Below are positions 1 through 10,989 of a stretch of DNA of 64,000 nt, piece after piece. Under the pieces are notes generated by a model that had not been told where the DNA came from, did not search any database, and saw only the letters and a program-made list of their open reading frames with translations. Within the stretch, counting starts at the first letter, position 1. Each line of letters starts with the position of its first letter. Position numbers and translations under genes: made by a program. The stretch is from Psococerastis gibbosa (taxonomy: Eukaryota; Arthropoda; Insecta; Psocodea; Psocidae): the NCBI GenBank assembly GCA_963971405.1, contig OZ020486.1, forward strand, positions 35,549,419 to 35,613,418, in the 5' to 3' direction.

Positions 1-640
1 GCAAAATAGTAGGGTTTTATGCATTTTAATAGTAGTAAAGTGTAGCTGTAGATTTTACAAAGCTAAAAAAGGAATGCATATATTCATTTGCTGCAAAGGG
101 GACCTTGAAGTATGAACCACGTCTTGCAATGCTTGAGGCTGGGGGGGCGGGCAAGTTGGACCGTGCCCCCCCCCCCAACTTTACGCCCCTGAACTATCTG
201 ACAGGTACTTAAGCCGATAAGCATATAATATCGGTTTCGTGTGAAAAGGCCCTAATAATAATCTCTGCGTGGTTGAGCCATAACGGACAACTTCTCCAAA
301 ACAGCTCGTCTGGAACCCCAAAGATCCAAAAACCGATAATGAACATGAGATAGCTTAAATGGGGACGAAGGGTACAAGGTTCAGGGGTGACAGATTGGAA
401 ACAAGGTAGCGTTTTCACAAGTTGTGGGGGGTTGGGGAGCTATATCTGACATCTGACGCGATTCATTCATTACGCGTTAATTGGAGGCGATGGGATTACA
501 TTCCGTGCCCTAATTGATAAATACCTTCCCTAGCCCCTATTCCTCCCTATTCCTCCTCGCTATAATGCGCTGTGATGGGGCGATAGGGAGCTACTCTCCC
601 ACCCTCACTCTCTATAGTTGAAACTTTTCAAAGTTTTGTT
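1..640. other. Intergenic stretch, no gene seen
   Basis: No credible coding exon or RNA gene is visible. A segment near 130-190 has a run of seven G, then about 13 C, then a CCCCTG end, like the edges of the C-rich non-autonomous DNA elements found elsewhere in the window. Short open frames here are no longer than expected by chance. Confidence 0.6.
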
Positions 641-892
641 TGTTTCTAACTTATTTCAGTACCGATACGAGCTTTCGCATTTGCTTTCCTATTTATACGT
701 CAGTATAATGAAAGCTTTGGGATTTCATCGGATTTACAAGTTTTGAGGACCCAGAAACCCAGTGGTTTTTACCAGAGGCGGACACAGCGACCGGCACTGA
801 GGGCAATTGCCCCCCCCCCCCTTTGGAAGGCAGTTATATTCTTTGCATCTAAAATCCTAACTCACAGACCTGTTCGGTTGGATAGTTGTGTA

Positions 893-1075
893 CAAAGCCG
901 TGCCCAGGTTTTGATTTCGGGGGGGGGGGGGGTCCAACAATTTTTTTAACGTAATTTATTACTGAATTGATGGATAAATTCTTCAAACCATACTGGTTTA
1001 CAGACAAAAATTTATTTCGTAGGGGGGGGGGGGGGGGGTCCGGACCCCATGGACCACCCCCTGGGCACGGCCCTG
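893..1075. mobile_element. Small hAT-like G-rich element
   Basis: The 16-bp terminal inverted repeats are CAAAGCCGTGCCCAGG and, reversed on the right, CAGGGCCGTGCCCAGG. Exact 8-bp duplications GTTGTGTA lie at 885-892 and 1076-1083. The interior contains two G runs (about 919-932 and 1022-1038). It is non-coding and inserted in the SINE. Confidence 0.88.
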
Positions 1076-1239
1076 GTTGTGTAGTTGTGCTAACCTGTCC
1101 AGCAACACGAATCATGTCAATTTGAGCATAAGAGGAAATTTATTTCTTTTTTTCTTTTTTTCTTAAATGTAGTTGTCAAATTTCTGGTGAATACACAATC
1201 ATTATTATTAATATTATTTGGCGATTACTAGACTTGTCG

Positions 1240-1312
1240 GGGCTTATGGTCCAGCGGTTAAGACGACGCCCCGGTTAGGCGTAGATCGTGGGTTCGAATC
1301 CCGCCAAGCCCA
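1240..1312 (+). other. tRNA-like cloverleaf inside SINE A
   Basis: This folds as a cloverleaf. The acceptor stem GGGCTTA pairs with CAAGCCC at 6 of 7 positions, the D stem GTC pairs with GAC, the anticodon stem ACGCC/GGCGT is perfect, and the T arm GTGGG-TTCGAAT-CCCGC is intact. The loop CCGGTTA would read GGT but has C where U33 is expected. The same module recurs with the same SINE tail, so it is a retroposon promoter (A and B boxes) rather than a decoding tRNA gene. Confidence 0.8.
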
Positions 1313-1769
1313 GTTCTTTCCATATCCTCTAATTCCGGTTATAACGAGGAGGTTACCTCTTCAACCAAAGTTAATTTAATGTCAGTGTTATATACACCAT
1401 ATAATACTACAATGTAGTTACGCTACTGACAAGTGCCTCCCCCTTTCATGAACTCTGGGACCGCCTCAGGGTTTTACGAAGTGTGTGTTAGATGTCCGTT
1501 GATTTGTGAGCAAGCTTCACGATGGACTTTGGTAGAAATTTGACGTGCAGGATCACAAAAGTAAAGTAAGAACCTGACACTAAATGTTATTATGTACCGT
1601 ACTTAACTTAGGCACTGTAAATGGAATAGAAGAGGGCTATTAACTTATTTTGGAGCAGGGTGGGTGACACTGGTCGTGCATGTGATGTTTACAGTCAGTT
1701 CTGAATTTTTCAATATCATCGCATGGTGTTACTTTTTAAACTCAGATCTTGTATCTGGTACAAATTGTA

Positions 1770-2100
1770 TTATTTGTGGCATCTTCTTCTTCTTCTTCCA
1801 ATGCCTCCTCTATCGAAGGTTGGCGATCATCATGGCAATTGTAGTCCTGATGACTGTACTAGGAAATTGTAATGCAGTGGTTTCCCGTTGCCTTCTGCAT
1901 ACTTTCTCTTTATTGAGTTCCTCCGCCATCGGGGCCAGTTTCCCAACCCCAGGATAAAAGAGTGCCCTGCACAGAAAAGACTGTATTTTTTTGCTTATCC
2001 CGGCTCCAACTCTGTATCAGTTGGGTCGCGAATACGCGCTTCTATATTCGCCATACAAGGCACCGGTACTGCCTGTATTTCTAGGAAGGTTGTTTATAAT
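1770..2100 (-). repeat. Interspersed repeat, possible LINE 3' tail
   Basis: It opens with a CTTCTTCTTCTTCTT stretch followed by GC-richer sequence, the look of a reverse-complemented RTE-type LINE 3' end in arthropods. No long reading frame survives. The family assignment is a guess from general appearance. Confidence 0.3.
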
Positions 2101-2199
2101 ATATTTAGGCTAACACAAAACCAGAATGGTCTTAAGCAAGTATAGGTGGCATGATTTTACACTCCAGTTCCAGTTCCAGGAGTTTTATGGTCTCCTCAT

Positions 2200-4010
2200 G
2201 GGCAGAATGCTGGACTTGCCGACAGACGGTGGCATGACGGTGGCATTACGGATGGGTCACCCTGCGGCCGGCGTGGGAGGCCAAACGGCTGTGATCCAAG
2301 TCAGCTGTAGGCCTGTAGGTGTAACGGTGCGGGAAGCGGGCTAATCCACCGAGCTGAGTAACTGAGCCACTGAGTTCAGTGTGTTGTGTGTCACACCAGC
2401 AGTGCTTAATTTTGGTTCCCGCTGTGCGCCGGCCTCCGAGGAACAAGACGTGGCTGTGTAACGCTCGTGTGTTTGAATAGTTAATTTTATTGCTGAGTTT
2501 TTGTGTACTTAAGGTAGGTTATTTTACGAAAATCTACAAGACATTTGTTAGAGAATAGAATAAATATATACATAAATACATTGGCGCTGTGTTAGCGCTC
2601 GATGGTCCCACTCGTGTGGCATGGAAATTGAGACCTGAGGGCTGAGACCACATGTCAGATTGCATAGCTTAAACAATTCCTGTCCCGGTGGGACAGATTT
2701 ATGGACTATAATTTAACACCATTGCATGTAAACCAGCCGGTACGGAGAATAAAGTTCTCCTTCTTTGCAGTAAACAAAATAGTAAGCTAAAAAACAACAA
2801 ATTGCATGAGGTAATCAATTTTAAACTGGTTTTCGTTTTTTTCTATTTCAATGTGAATCAATGGAGATATGGATTATGAAGCGGAAGGTGTTGGGATTGA
2901 ATATAATATATAACTAGAGTTATATATTCATTGAAGTTATATATTGAAGTTATGGCGTTATACGAGGATTAACAAATGTCTCTATAGTTATACGTAAATT
3001 AAGGTTTCGGTTTTTATGTCAGAAGTGGTTGAGGAACCGGCCCCTGTTCTCTGGTATATTGCTGACCTACGGCTCACTGACCTTGAGAATCAAGCATCGC
3101 AAGCCGAGCTGAGGCATTGTGAATACCCTATATTGGCTACGAATTATCTTTAATCGGCCTACTATGGCGATTATTTTTAATCCTAACCTGGGATTAAAAA
3201 TGTAAACAACAGATTTTTAAATAAATTGTAAAAACACCCTATAATAATAATATATAATAAGACAATGTACGTTCTACTGTACATTCGCCTTGCCAATATT
3301 TTACAATAATCGGTTTTTGACTAATGGCCAATTTTGAAGGGGAAACTTTTTTATGTTTTTAGAGGGAAGGCTGGGGGAGTCAAGCATGCCAAAGAGCTGA
3401 GTGTGGCCCTATATCGATAATTAAGTTATAAATTCGCTTTGTCTTATGTTTTAATCTCAATAAACTTCATTAACTTCTAAATGTGACTTCCACCATCTTA
3501 GGTAAAGCTGCGGTAAGTGGAATCTGGAGACTTCCGGTCATGTGTGATGCATTGGAATAGGGAAAATGGTGGCTTCACTCATATTCCAATTTAACATAGC
3601 TTACCCAACCTATATTACATTGTGAATCAAATTAAAATATGCTCCTTCTCAGGGGAATACCGAGCAAGAAAAATAAAGGGGGGGGGGAGAGAAAGGGGGC
3701 TGGAGAATGAAATTCCGACGGGCAGATAATAATAATAACAGGCTCTAGTTTGACGTTTCATCATTTAAGGGCGTGAAAAATTTAAAGTTATTATTAAAAG
3801 AATGAATGACATCTTAAGAGCGAATCGGAGTACCATTACTACGCGTCTTGTTTTGGTATAAAGTCGATTTTTAGATGAAACATCGAACGTGGAACCATCA
3901 AAGATGTCTGTTAAATTAGCAGAAATGATCCTCTCTCTACCTATACATTTCCATAAATACAGTAGGCTACATGTGGATGGATGGGGCATATTCTGAGACA
4001 CAAAGGGCTC
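2200..4010. other. Non-coding stretch with GC-rich patch
   Basis: Positions 2210-2460 are much richer in GC than the surroundings, with no exon or RNA I can name. Positions 2460-4010 are AT-rich with no supported gene. A fragment of the TACTATGGCGATTA family begins at about 3156. A G run is present near 3680. Confidence 0.5.
3156..3310 (+). repeat. Fragment of GGCCTACTATGGCGATTA foldback family
   Basis: It begins GGCCTACTATGGCGATTA and contains GGGATTAAAAATGTAAAC, both shared with the palindrome at 34,027-34,155 and with the fragment at 31,081. The mirror arm is not preserved. Confidence 0.6.
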
Positions 4011-4014
4011 CACA

Positions 4015-4185
4015 AGAACATAATTGAGGGTATGGTTGAAGGCACTAACTCAAGAGGACGACAGAGGAAGGAGTACCTATAGAAGATATCATGAAGGACC
4101 TAGGGTGCGCCACCTACAAAGAACTGAAATGGACCGCACAAAACAGACAAGAGTGGAGGAGAAAAATAAAACATTCGCTGCAAAC
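4015..4185 (+). pseudogene. LINE reverse-transcriptase C-terminal remnant, frameshifted
   Basis: Translation gives EGTNSRGRQRKEYL, then after a one-frame jump EDIMKDLGCATYKELKWTA and NRQEWR. This is the usual ending of non-LTR retrotransposon ORF2 (the basic GRGRQRKEYL block followed by the W-x(n)-R-x-x-W end). The frame change and an in-frame stop show it is dead. Confidence 0.7.
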
Positions 4186-4972
4186 CAATCCTTAGATTGC
4201 AACTCAAGAAGAAGACATGTGGTCTTCACTAACACCAATTGAAGCTGGAACTGGAACTGGAAGCCAAGGGGTTTCCGTTTTGGAGTTAAGTGTACCTTAC
4301 TGTTACTCCAGCTGATTTTAACCCAGAAAGCAACAGGAGGGGGGTTCACGGGAGTTCAACCCCCCCCCCCTGAAAAGCCTTTGCAGTTACATTTTGAAAT
4401 CTCTCCGTTATTGTAATGTATAATACAAATCTTCCATGGGACGCAATTTTCTAGAATACAATTTAGTGGGCAACTGCGAAATATAAATATATTGTTATAC
4501 CCTACATAAAAGTCATTGAAATTAACAATTGAATTGGCCATTTGTCTATACACAACGTTAAACCCTGTAACTTCATTATTCATGCCAATTTCCGCCACTC
4601 TTCTCATTATTTTCCCTGTCCACGAGCGAGAGACATTGACTCTTGTAAGTCTGTTAAGGCTTTCATTTTTTTCGGGATTTAAAGGTTTTGCCAGTGGGTA
4701 AAGGATTTTTCCCGAACACGAGGATACCAACAACTCATTTTCGATTTTTTTGTATAATTACCGGTATGCTGTTTGCTAATCAGAGTATATCGATACACAG
4801 TTTGTGCATCCGGGGGCACCTATACTAGCGCACTGCTACAGCTATACTTTTGTACTACAGTAGGCCTACCGATCTACTATAGACTTGCCTATTTTACTTA
4901 ACAATTCCAGAATTAAGGTAAAGGTTAATGACAATGGTGTAATATCATCTAACATAAGGTTAGTTGGACTTG

Positions 4973-5103
4973 CATTGCCTGCTGTGTTAATAGTCATAGA
5001 AGCAGGGGTCTCAGAGTCATCGAACAATTAGGACGGAGCCTAGGGGAAGCTAATTGTTCGATGACTGTGAGTCTTCTAATGACCATTAGCACAGCAGGCG
5101 ATG
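4973..5103. mobile_element. Palindromic MITE, about 130 bp
   Basis: The left arm CATTGCCTGCTGTG..AATAGTCAT.. mirrors the right arm ATGACCATTAGCACAGCAGG, and AGTCATCGAACAATTAG mirrors CTAATTGTTCGATGACT. Almost the whole length is self-complementary with a short centre. No target duplication was clear. Confidence 0.75.
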
Positions 5104-7640
5104 GAACCTTTGTTAAACAGAATTGAACGAGTTAAAAAAATATTTGATTGCGTCAATTTTCACACAAACCTGTCTTTAACTATGAGTAAAGAAAACAAAG
5201 AATTTGCAAAATTGGTACCTACCGGCAACAAATTTCAACTGGATTTTTTAAAAAATTCGATTAATTAAAAAGGTTTTTTGAATGTTTTATGTTATTGGTA
5301 CAATAGGTACGTACGATGTAACTTACAGTACATGTATAACTTTACTATTCTGACGCCCCAAGTACTCATCACTGGCTTCAAAACTGCGAACTCATTGCTG
5401 AAGACATTTTGAGTAAAAGTAAAAAGTAAAAATAGGATACAAATAGTTTCTATGTTCTTAACGGTTTCACAAATTACAATAAACTGCATATATATTGTAG
5501 ATAGGCATTTATGTATGTACTTATGGAATTGGGAAAAATTTGAGAAATGAGATAATTTTAGTTAGTATGTAGAATAGAATAGAATAGAAAACCGTATATT
5601 TCTCAACAAAATGAACATGTGAACGTGAAATAACCTGTGCCCCCTCAAGCCGAAGCGTGGGAGGGTGGCACTTCATACCTAATATAAGTTTAAACTTATA
5701 TAACTAATATTTAAAAATATTAATAAATATTAACATGGAAAAAAAGTGGACTATTGTCCTTGTTAAGCAATACAATGTCTAGGTTTCTATTACATGTAAG
5801 TACCGGTATGCGTTGTTGATAGTCCAGCTTGGAGAGAATTGACCGGAAGGCCATGGTTTGAGACTCGAAGTAAAGAAAAAAGGTTCCACCTGGCCTGGAT
5901 CCAGCCAACCCTAATTAGTACCTTGCCTTCACCGATAAACATTGTAACGCGGCTACCGGGCATGCCTCAGACAATAACATCTCAAGGAGTGCAGTAGGCA
6001 TTTACTTGTCCTCAGGTCTAATGGGTTGCTAAGTGTTGTCTTTAGGTATTTAGGAACTGTTATATTTTATTAGTAGTATTTTGAACGGCTGTGTTGTAGC
6101 AGATCCGGGGTATTTCCGGGTAGTGCACAATCGGCATGTTTTGATTATGCAAGATAATAGACACATATTTATGAAGAAGAAGCCATTGGCCATGACAGTA
6201 ATTACACGCTTGAATATATTCATTGTATCTATAGTCTTCAATTTTAATTTGGGAACAATCGGAAACGCCTAACAATTGTAAAATGTCCCAACTGATTGAA
6301 ACCATTTGTCAAGAAAAAAAAACTAATGTTGGGATTTACTGTTCAGCTCAGTGGGATAATTCGAGAGAACGAGTCACGCCGGGCGGCTATCCTTGTCACG
6401 CGTTAAAAATACATTGCACTGTGCACTACAATGTACGCCCCACAGCCGCTCACGATTTTTAGGCGCCAGGCCAACTATCCAGGAAAAAAAATGAATTTTA
6501 TTTGGATGTAATTCTGAATTCTGGAACTATTATAATTTCACTACAGTACGTAATCTCCTCAATGACTAGAATTATAATGACTGCTTATTGTGCGTGATCG
6601 GGCTGAGTTGGCGCCGGTACCCTATTCTTGCCCCATGGCAACTGAAGAGGTTAAGTTGTATAGCGCAGCCTGACGACAGAGGTTTATACAAACTAATTTT
6701 TTTTGTGCTAATTTTAATTTTATTGTGTGCAAAATGCCAAACATTTTAAATCTTCTTCTACTACAATAAACAATTTAAGTATACCAAAGAAAAGGTTACT
6801 GCAATAACCAATCAGAGCCCCGTCACGGTTTCAGTAGTACATAATCATATACAGTAGCATAAGCAGTATATGTACTGTATGTACGTCATTGAATTTTCCC
6901 TGTTTCTATCATTTAAAAAAAATTTATTCCTATTTAAGAGGGTAAGAGAGATCGAAGAAAATTTTCACTCCAAAATAATACACTTTAATTTTTTTATTAC
7001 TTTACTACGATAGTAATAAAAAGGTATAGCGTTTTTCGTATAAAAATTGACCCTATCGTACCGGTACCCAATAACTCTTTTTTGTAGCATAACATTTCAT
7101 TCGAAAAAAATTAAAAATTCTTGATAATGCAACAAGAAGAAGTGCCAGATTTATGTTCAAAGTATTTAGCATTTCTAATCTTCTCTTAATCTGGATAGAT
7201 CTATACTAAATTTACTGACGGGAAATTTTTTTCCAGGTGATTCGCGAGAAGTGGGGTAACTAGAAGACAATATGTAATTACCAATGGGAATCCAAGGGAC
7301 TGGGTTTGTCCTCGAGTCAGCATCTCTTTCAGGCAAGTCAACTTTTGTATTAGTATTACCATTATAACTAAAGTTGATTAAACAATTCAGTTTTAGGTTG
7401 TATTTGTGAATACAGGTCAAATTTAAAATTTAGCGGACCTTTCCTTTTCATTTCATTGGGATAATAACACCATTTGAAATAGTTAATTTAATAATAAAGT
7501 TAATTTCAATGATGATGTTCCCAATTTTCATTTTGTTGAAAACTTGAAATTAAATCATAAACAAATCGCTGTGTAGGTTCTGCGCATTAGGAAAGTCACT
7601 TTATATTTTTCCCTCTCAGGCTCTACAATCTACATTGGCC
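5104..7640. other. Long gene-free stretch
   Basis: No supported exons or RNA genes. Simple AT-rich sequence dominates. It includes one copy of a degenerate GGCTACCGGG-type repeat (about 5868-6015, listed separately). Small open frames here have neither known domains nor splice context. Confidence 0.55.
5868..6015 (+). repeat. CTGGCCTGG..ACCGGG repeat, copy 1
   Basis: Shares ordered blocks (CTGGCCTGGATCCA, CGGCTACCGGG, AATAACATCTC, GTGCAG) with about 24,165-24,310 (+) and 33,720-33,895 (-). The copies are strongly diverged, so the family is old. No terminal repeats or tRNA boxes were identified. Confidence 0.5.
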
Positions 7641-7649
7641 TCATGGATG

Positions 7650-7785
7650 GATACTGGGGATCCCCCCCCCCCCGAATCGGGTAAATCTATTGTAGATCAA
7701 TTTATTACGCTCTGGTTTAATCGATAATACATATGTTTTTCCTATTTTGACTCACAACCCAAAAATGGGCTGGATCTGTCCCTGG
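7650..7785. mobile_element. C-run element, copy 1
   Basis: Bounded by GGATGGATACTGGGG and TGGGCTGGATCTGTCCC, matching copies at 15,603-15,772 and 40,659-40,858. A run of about 11 C lies just inside the left edge. The internal TTTATTACGCTC..TTTAAT block is shared by the first two copies. It is non-coding. Confidence 0.65.
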
Positions 7786-7805
7786 TTGGCATATCGAATT
7801 GTGAT

Positions 7806-8156
7806 CAGTACCGGATTAACCCTTGTGAGACCCCCCCCCCCCCCCATACCTACAATTTTTCATAAAACAGAAAACCGTAGTTGGCTGCCTAACCGTATTG
7901 GTTCATTGACTATCCGTCCAGCTTTCCTTTGAAGATTTTTTTTTCAACAGAACAGCACAAAAACATAAAATTAGTGCCATTTTTCCCCGCCAATTTCAAA
8001 GGTTTTTATAGTTTCAATTTTGTATTGTTTTTGTTTTAGAAATTTTCGTTTTTTTTTCTTTTTTTTTTGCTTGCGCCAATTGAGGAGGCCCTTCTTAAAA
8101 ACTGTTTTTGTTTGGGGCCATGAGACCTGGACCACATCATGGTTAATCCGGCACTG
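7806..8156. mobile_element. hAT-like MITE, CCGGATTAACC ends
   Basis: Left end CAGTACCGGATTAACC and right end (reversed) CAGTGCCGGATTAACC form 16-bp terminal inverted repeats with one mismatch. Flanks ATTGTGAT and GTTGTGAC resemble a decayed 8-bp duplication (6 of 8). A C run follows the left end. There is no coding frame. Confidence 0.75.
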
Positions 8157-8217
8157 GTTGTGACTGCAAAAAGTCAGTGTGGGAAGGTATGTTGAGAAAC
8201 AACCTCTGATTTAACTT

Positions 8218-9341
8218 ATTGCTTTCCAATTTAAACGTAGTGTAAGGAAAGCTTTGTGATGGTTAAAATTTTCGATTCCGAGATTTCAACGGATTTACAC
8301 GTTTTGAGGTGGTCCCAGAAACCAAATACATAGTTTACACAATGTCTGTCTGTCGCTCTGTCTGTTGCTCTGTCTGTCGCTCTGTATGTTCATCGATTTG
8401 CGGGCAAACTACTCGGTTGATTTTGATTTCATTTCATTTCATTGCAGGCTAACTCAATTTTGGGGTGTTTTATTCCCAAAAAACTAAAAAACGTAGGTCT
8501 ATACACAAATTATTTCTCATAAACGGCTCCAACGATATCGCTCATGCACGAGAAAAGTGACACATTTCAAAAAATTGCAAAATTGAGTTATTTATACAAA
8601 AATGTCGAGGAAAATACAGCAAATTTTATGAATGTAGTGTCACATATCTAGTTTAATTTGTATCCATAAGATTGCGTTTTGGCACTGATCCATTGTCAAG
8701 TTTGAGTTTTGACTACTTCGGGTTTGGCAATACTAACATAGTTCGGAATGTGCTCCAGGCGTTGACATGGTAATTACACTTCTCTTTCAAGTAAACTGTC
8801 ACATCTCAAAAGTATTAAGTGCCTCGATAGTACTACAAGTAAAAACTAAAAAATGGCCAGAACTAAAATTTGCATTATCTCAAAAGTCAATATTTAGAAA
8901 TGTGTCAGCACTTTTCTCGTGCATGAGCGTCATATTTTTAATTCTTATATATTGTATTCGTTATTAATGTTAACAAAACGCGGTGGGTCGCTAGCCCCTT
9001 GATAGTTTGCTTCTGGGCGTAGAAGAATAAAAATAATAAAAATCATTTTTTTGCGGGTCTATCGATGATTTCGACCTTAAGGTATGTTTTAGGTGTTAAA
9101 TGGAGTAACAAAACCGAACAGGTTGCTATCAAAAAAATATGTGGTTTTGGGCAAAAAATTATTTTTTTAAGAAATTATGGAAAATTCACGCTCCAATACA
9201 TTGCGTACCCTGGGGATATCGAGGCATCCGAAATTTAACCATTGGAAAATTATTTACTATGAAATTATACTCATATTCTCTACCTACAATAATTGATAAA
9301 TTGGAAAGCATGTTTGAGTAAACATGGACCGGTTCTTTTTT
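8218..9341 (+). repeat. GTCTG-type repeat, near full length, with nested element
   Basis: Starts TTGCTTTCCAATTT.., passes through a CTGT-rich block at about 8343-8390, and ends near ..TGTTTGAGTAAACATGG and ACCGGTTCTTTT, the same limits as the inverted copies at 14,899 and 23,057. Compared with those copies it carries an extra segment at about 8539-8929. It encodes nothing recognisable. Short open frames inside it recur between copies only because the DNA does. Confidence 0.75.
8539..8929. mobile_element. Nested element with CGCTCATGCACGAG ends
   Basis: Terminal inverted repeats CGCTCATGCACGAGAAAAGT (left) and its complement (right) bound about 390 bp that are absent from the other copies of the host repeat. 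The insertion lies in the ACGGCTCCAACGAT block. The target duplication is probably AT or TA. Confidence 0.75.
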
Positions 9342-9382
9342 TAGTAAAATGGTTTGCAGTGAATTTTATAAAAATACCGAAT

Positions 9383-9676
9383 TCAAATGTTCAATCTCAA
9401 AGAGTCAGCAACGATATAGAAAGGGCCAACGGGTTCTTCAAACTGCTGTCCATTTCCTGAAAACAAACAACTATCTATTGTCTTAGTTTCAATGAGAGTG
9501 CCCTTTGTCAATAATCCCAAGCCGCCTTTCTCAGTGAATTCAACTGTCAACACCAGAAGAATCTGTTCACTTTGACTTTGACTTACGGTAGCCTTTACGA
9601 GTAATTTGAGAAATGGCTGCATACCCATTTCAATGGTCAGTAGCAGAGCGTCAAAGGCTAATTTATTTACACCCAT
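9383..9676 (-). CDS. Unassigned 97-residue open frame
   Basis: An ATG-initiated frame (upstream context gtaaATGG) reads MGVNKLAFDALLLTIEMG.. and ends ..FYIVADSLRLNI. I recognise no family. Two embedded signals could instead make it two exons of something else: ACC-GTAAGT after KAT, and TTGTTTGTTTTCAG before GAAATGG, which would remove about 130 bp. It lies just beyond a repeat boundary and outside known repeats. It may be a chance frame, a fragment of an unknown gene or a decayed element. Confidence 0.2.
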   Translation of the reverse strand: MGVNKLAFDALLLTIEMGMQPFLKLLVKATVSQSQSEQILLVLTVEFTEKGGLGLLTKGTLIETKTIDSCLFSGNGQQFEEPVGPFYIVADSLRLNI

Positions 9677-9749
9677 TTACGATCACAGTGATTTTTTGAG
9701 TGACAAAAACATACCTAATGTGAACTTGTTGTTCTGTAATAAAATTAAT

Positions 9750-9868
9750 AATAATAATAAAGCAGTCTTCTCTTTTTAAGAGTCTGTTACAATTCTCTTA
9801 AAAAGACACTTCACTGCAAGTTTTCGAATAAACAAAGTGTTCCAAGTGCCATCCTATCGTGGTTAGGT
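9750..9868. mobile_element. TACCCGACCACGATAGGATG MITE family, partial copy
   Basis: The right end GTGTTCCAAGTGCCATCCTAT and CGTGG.TAGGTAGTA matches the complement of the ends at 45,045, 53,395 and 55,005. On its left is a hairpin, TCTTTTTAAGAG against CTCTTAAAAAGA. Confidence 0.5.
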
Positions 9869-9869
9869 A

Positions 9870-10690
9870 GTATGTAATGCTGGAGAATTATCTAAATTTT
9901 TCTGATGGACATTCACATTTAATACCATCGCGGTACTTGGTAGTGATGTTCTCAGCCCATTAATTATACTTCATCACGGTTTGGATAAGAATGTTGTCTG
10001 GTGTCTAACCAGCAATTTAATAAGCCCCCAAGCACACATTGCTGAAATTGAAGGAACTTAGTGTTCCATGACTTTTAATTGCCGACTCAGACAATAGGTC
10101 GCTCTTACAGTAGTTAGTTTAGACCTCTTCCGAGAAAGCAACTGTCACTGATCAACATCTAATACGAGGAAAACAGCGTTGATAATATTGGTTCCCAAAG
10201 AGATGCGACATTGCCAAGAAATACAGGGATAATGTCAAGAGTACGACGACGCCTCTTTTTGGCAGCACTCTCCAATGCGGTCACTTCCTGTCCATTTTTA
10301 ATTAAATTTCACGACTGTCCAGCTCCAATCAGCGGTTATCAAACGATTTATTGCGTACCCATCCCTTCCACACCCCATTTCATGCACGCGTTGGCTGTAA
10401 AACACGGACATTTATTCTTAAAAACATGTGTGCAGTACCGTAACTACTATATTTTACGATTAAAATATTACACTAAGAGATGTTTACGACAATTTGTTCT
10501 TGTTCAGCAACCCAATGTTGAAAAGTATCACATTTTCAGACTGTTTCGCAAATGCAGGTTTTTGCATAAGTTCTATTCTGAGTGCATTATCTCATTTACG
10601 GTGTGTCTGGAAATTTATTCGCTTAACTGGCTTCACTACATTCTCTCTGAGGTCACAATCTCAACTATTGATTGGCAGCAACTCCTTCAG
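9870..10690. other. Gene-free stretch
   Basis: A 161-codon frame at 10,211-10,696 has no recognisable domain, no splice context and runs into a LINE remnant. I treat it as chance. No RNA gene was seen. Confidence 0.5.
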
Positions 10691-10985
10691 CTCTAAAGGT
10701 CCTGAGCCTTCCTCTTCAGCTCTTGGTACGTTCGAGTTATGCGACCTCCTCCAGTTGATCCAAGAATTTCTTCTTCGGCCACCCTATTCCTTTGGTTATT
10801 TCCACTGTGTTCTCAATCATGATGGTGGGTACCAGATTTTGCCCTATGCCCTATGCCCTACCCATTTCGTTCTTCTACTGATAGCAGCTGTCTCTCTTCT
10901 TCAGTAGCCTCTAGCACTCTACCATTCGTCATGTGGTCCATCCACGTGGTCTTCGGTCTTCCTTACATTACTTGGCTGTAATTAC
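10690..10985 (-). pseudogene. LINE ORF2 C-terminal remnant
   Basis: On the minus strand, pieces such as RPKTTWMDHMTNGRVLEATEE and, further on, GWPKKKFLDQLEE appear in different frames. The R-P-K-x(3)-W-M-D and G-x-P-K-K-K-F-L-D-Q blocks are typical of the region after the reverse transcriptase. Stops and frameshifts break it. CCCTATG is repeated at about 10,841-10,858. Confidence 0.55.
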
Positions 10986-10989
10986 TACC

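Larger units (their letters stand above)
855..1415 (+). mobile_element. SINE family A with mid-element tRNA-like module, interrupted
   Basis: The boundaries are where the sequence stops and resumes matching hAT copy B. The 5' part (CTCACAGACC region) and 3' tail (CATATCCTCTAA, then GAGGAGGTTACCTC) match copies near 24,510-24,908 and 57,367-57,560. The tRNA-like module is at 1240-1312. A 183-bp G-rich element lies inside at 893-1075. Confidence 0.8.
773..1469. mobile_element. hAT-like non-autonomous element, copy A
   Basis: Terminal inverted repeats are CAGAGGCGG (left) and the complement of CTGAGGCGG (right). It is flanked by GTTTTTAC (765-772) and GGTTTTAC (1470-1477), an 8-bp duplication with one mismatch, as expected of the hAT superfamily. 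Both ends match the copy at 20,568-20,943. The interior is interrupted from about 855 to 1415 by a SINE. There is no transposase reading frame. Confidence 0.8.
644..1570 (+). repeat. Widespread GTCTG-type repeat, split by nested insertions
   Basis: The left part (about 644-772) and right part (about 1478-1570) match two consecutive pieces of a repeat seen intact at 38,621, starting at a TTGCTTTCC end and running through a GATTTACA/CGTTTTGAGG-like block and then a GATTT..GGGCAAAC-like block. The halves are separated by a 697-bp element flanked by near-identical 8-bp duplications, so the gap is an insertion. This copy is more diverged than the others. Confidence 0.75.

Noticed and set aside
209-418. 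Short open frames throughout 1-34,000 as genes
   Set aside because: They are 60-160 codons, overlap on both strands, lack splice context and show no known domain; many fall inside repeats.
1240-1312. Functional tRNA-Thr(GGT) gene
   Set aside because: The cloverleaf is good, but C replaces U33, one acceptor pair is broken, and the same module is repeated with the same SINE tail at 24,538, 24,850 and 57,374.
8340-8400. CRISPR-like array from the CTGT repeats
   Set aside because: The repeats are 4-16 bp simple sequence without spacers, and the genome is eukaryotic.
10211-10907. 161- and 137-codon overlapping frames
   Set aside because: No recognisable protein; the 3' portion overlaps a minus-strand LINE remnant.
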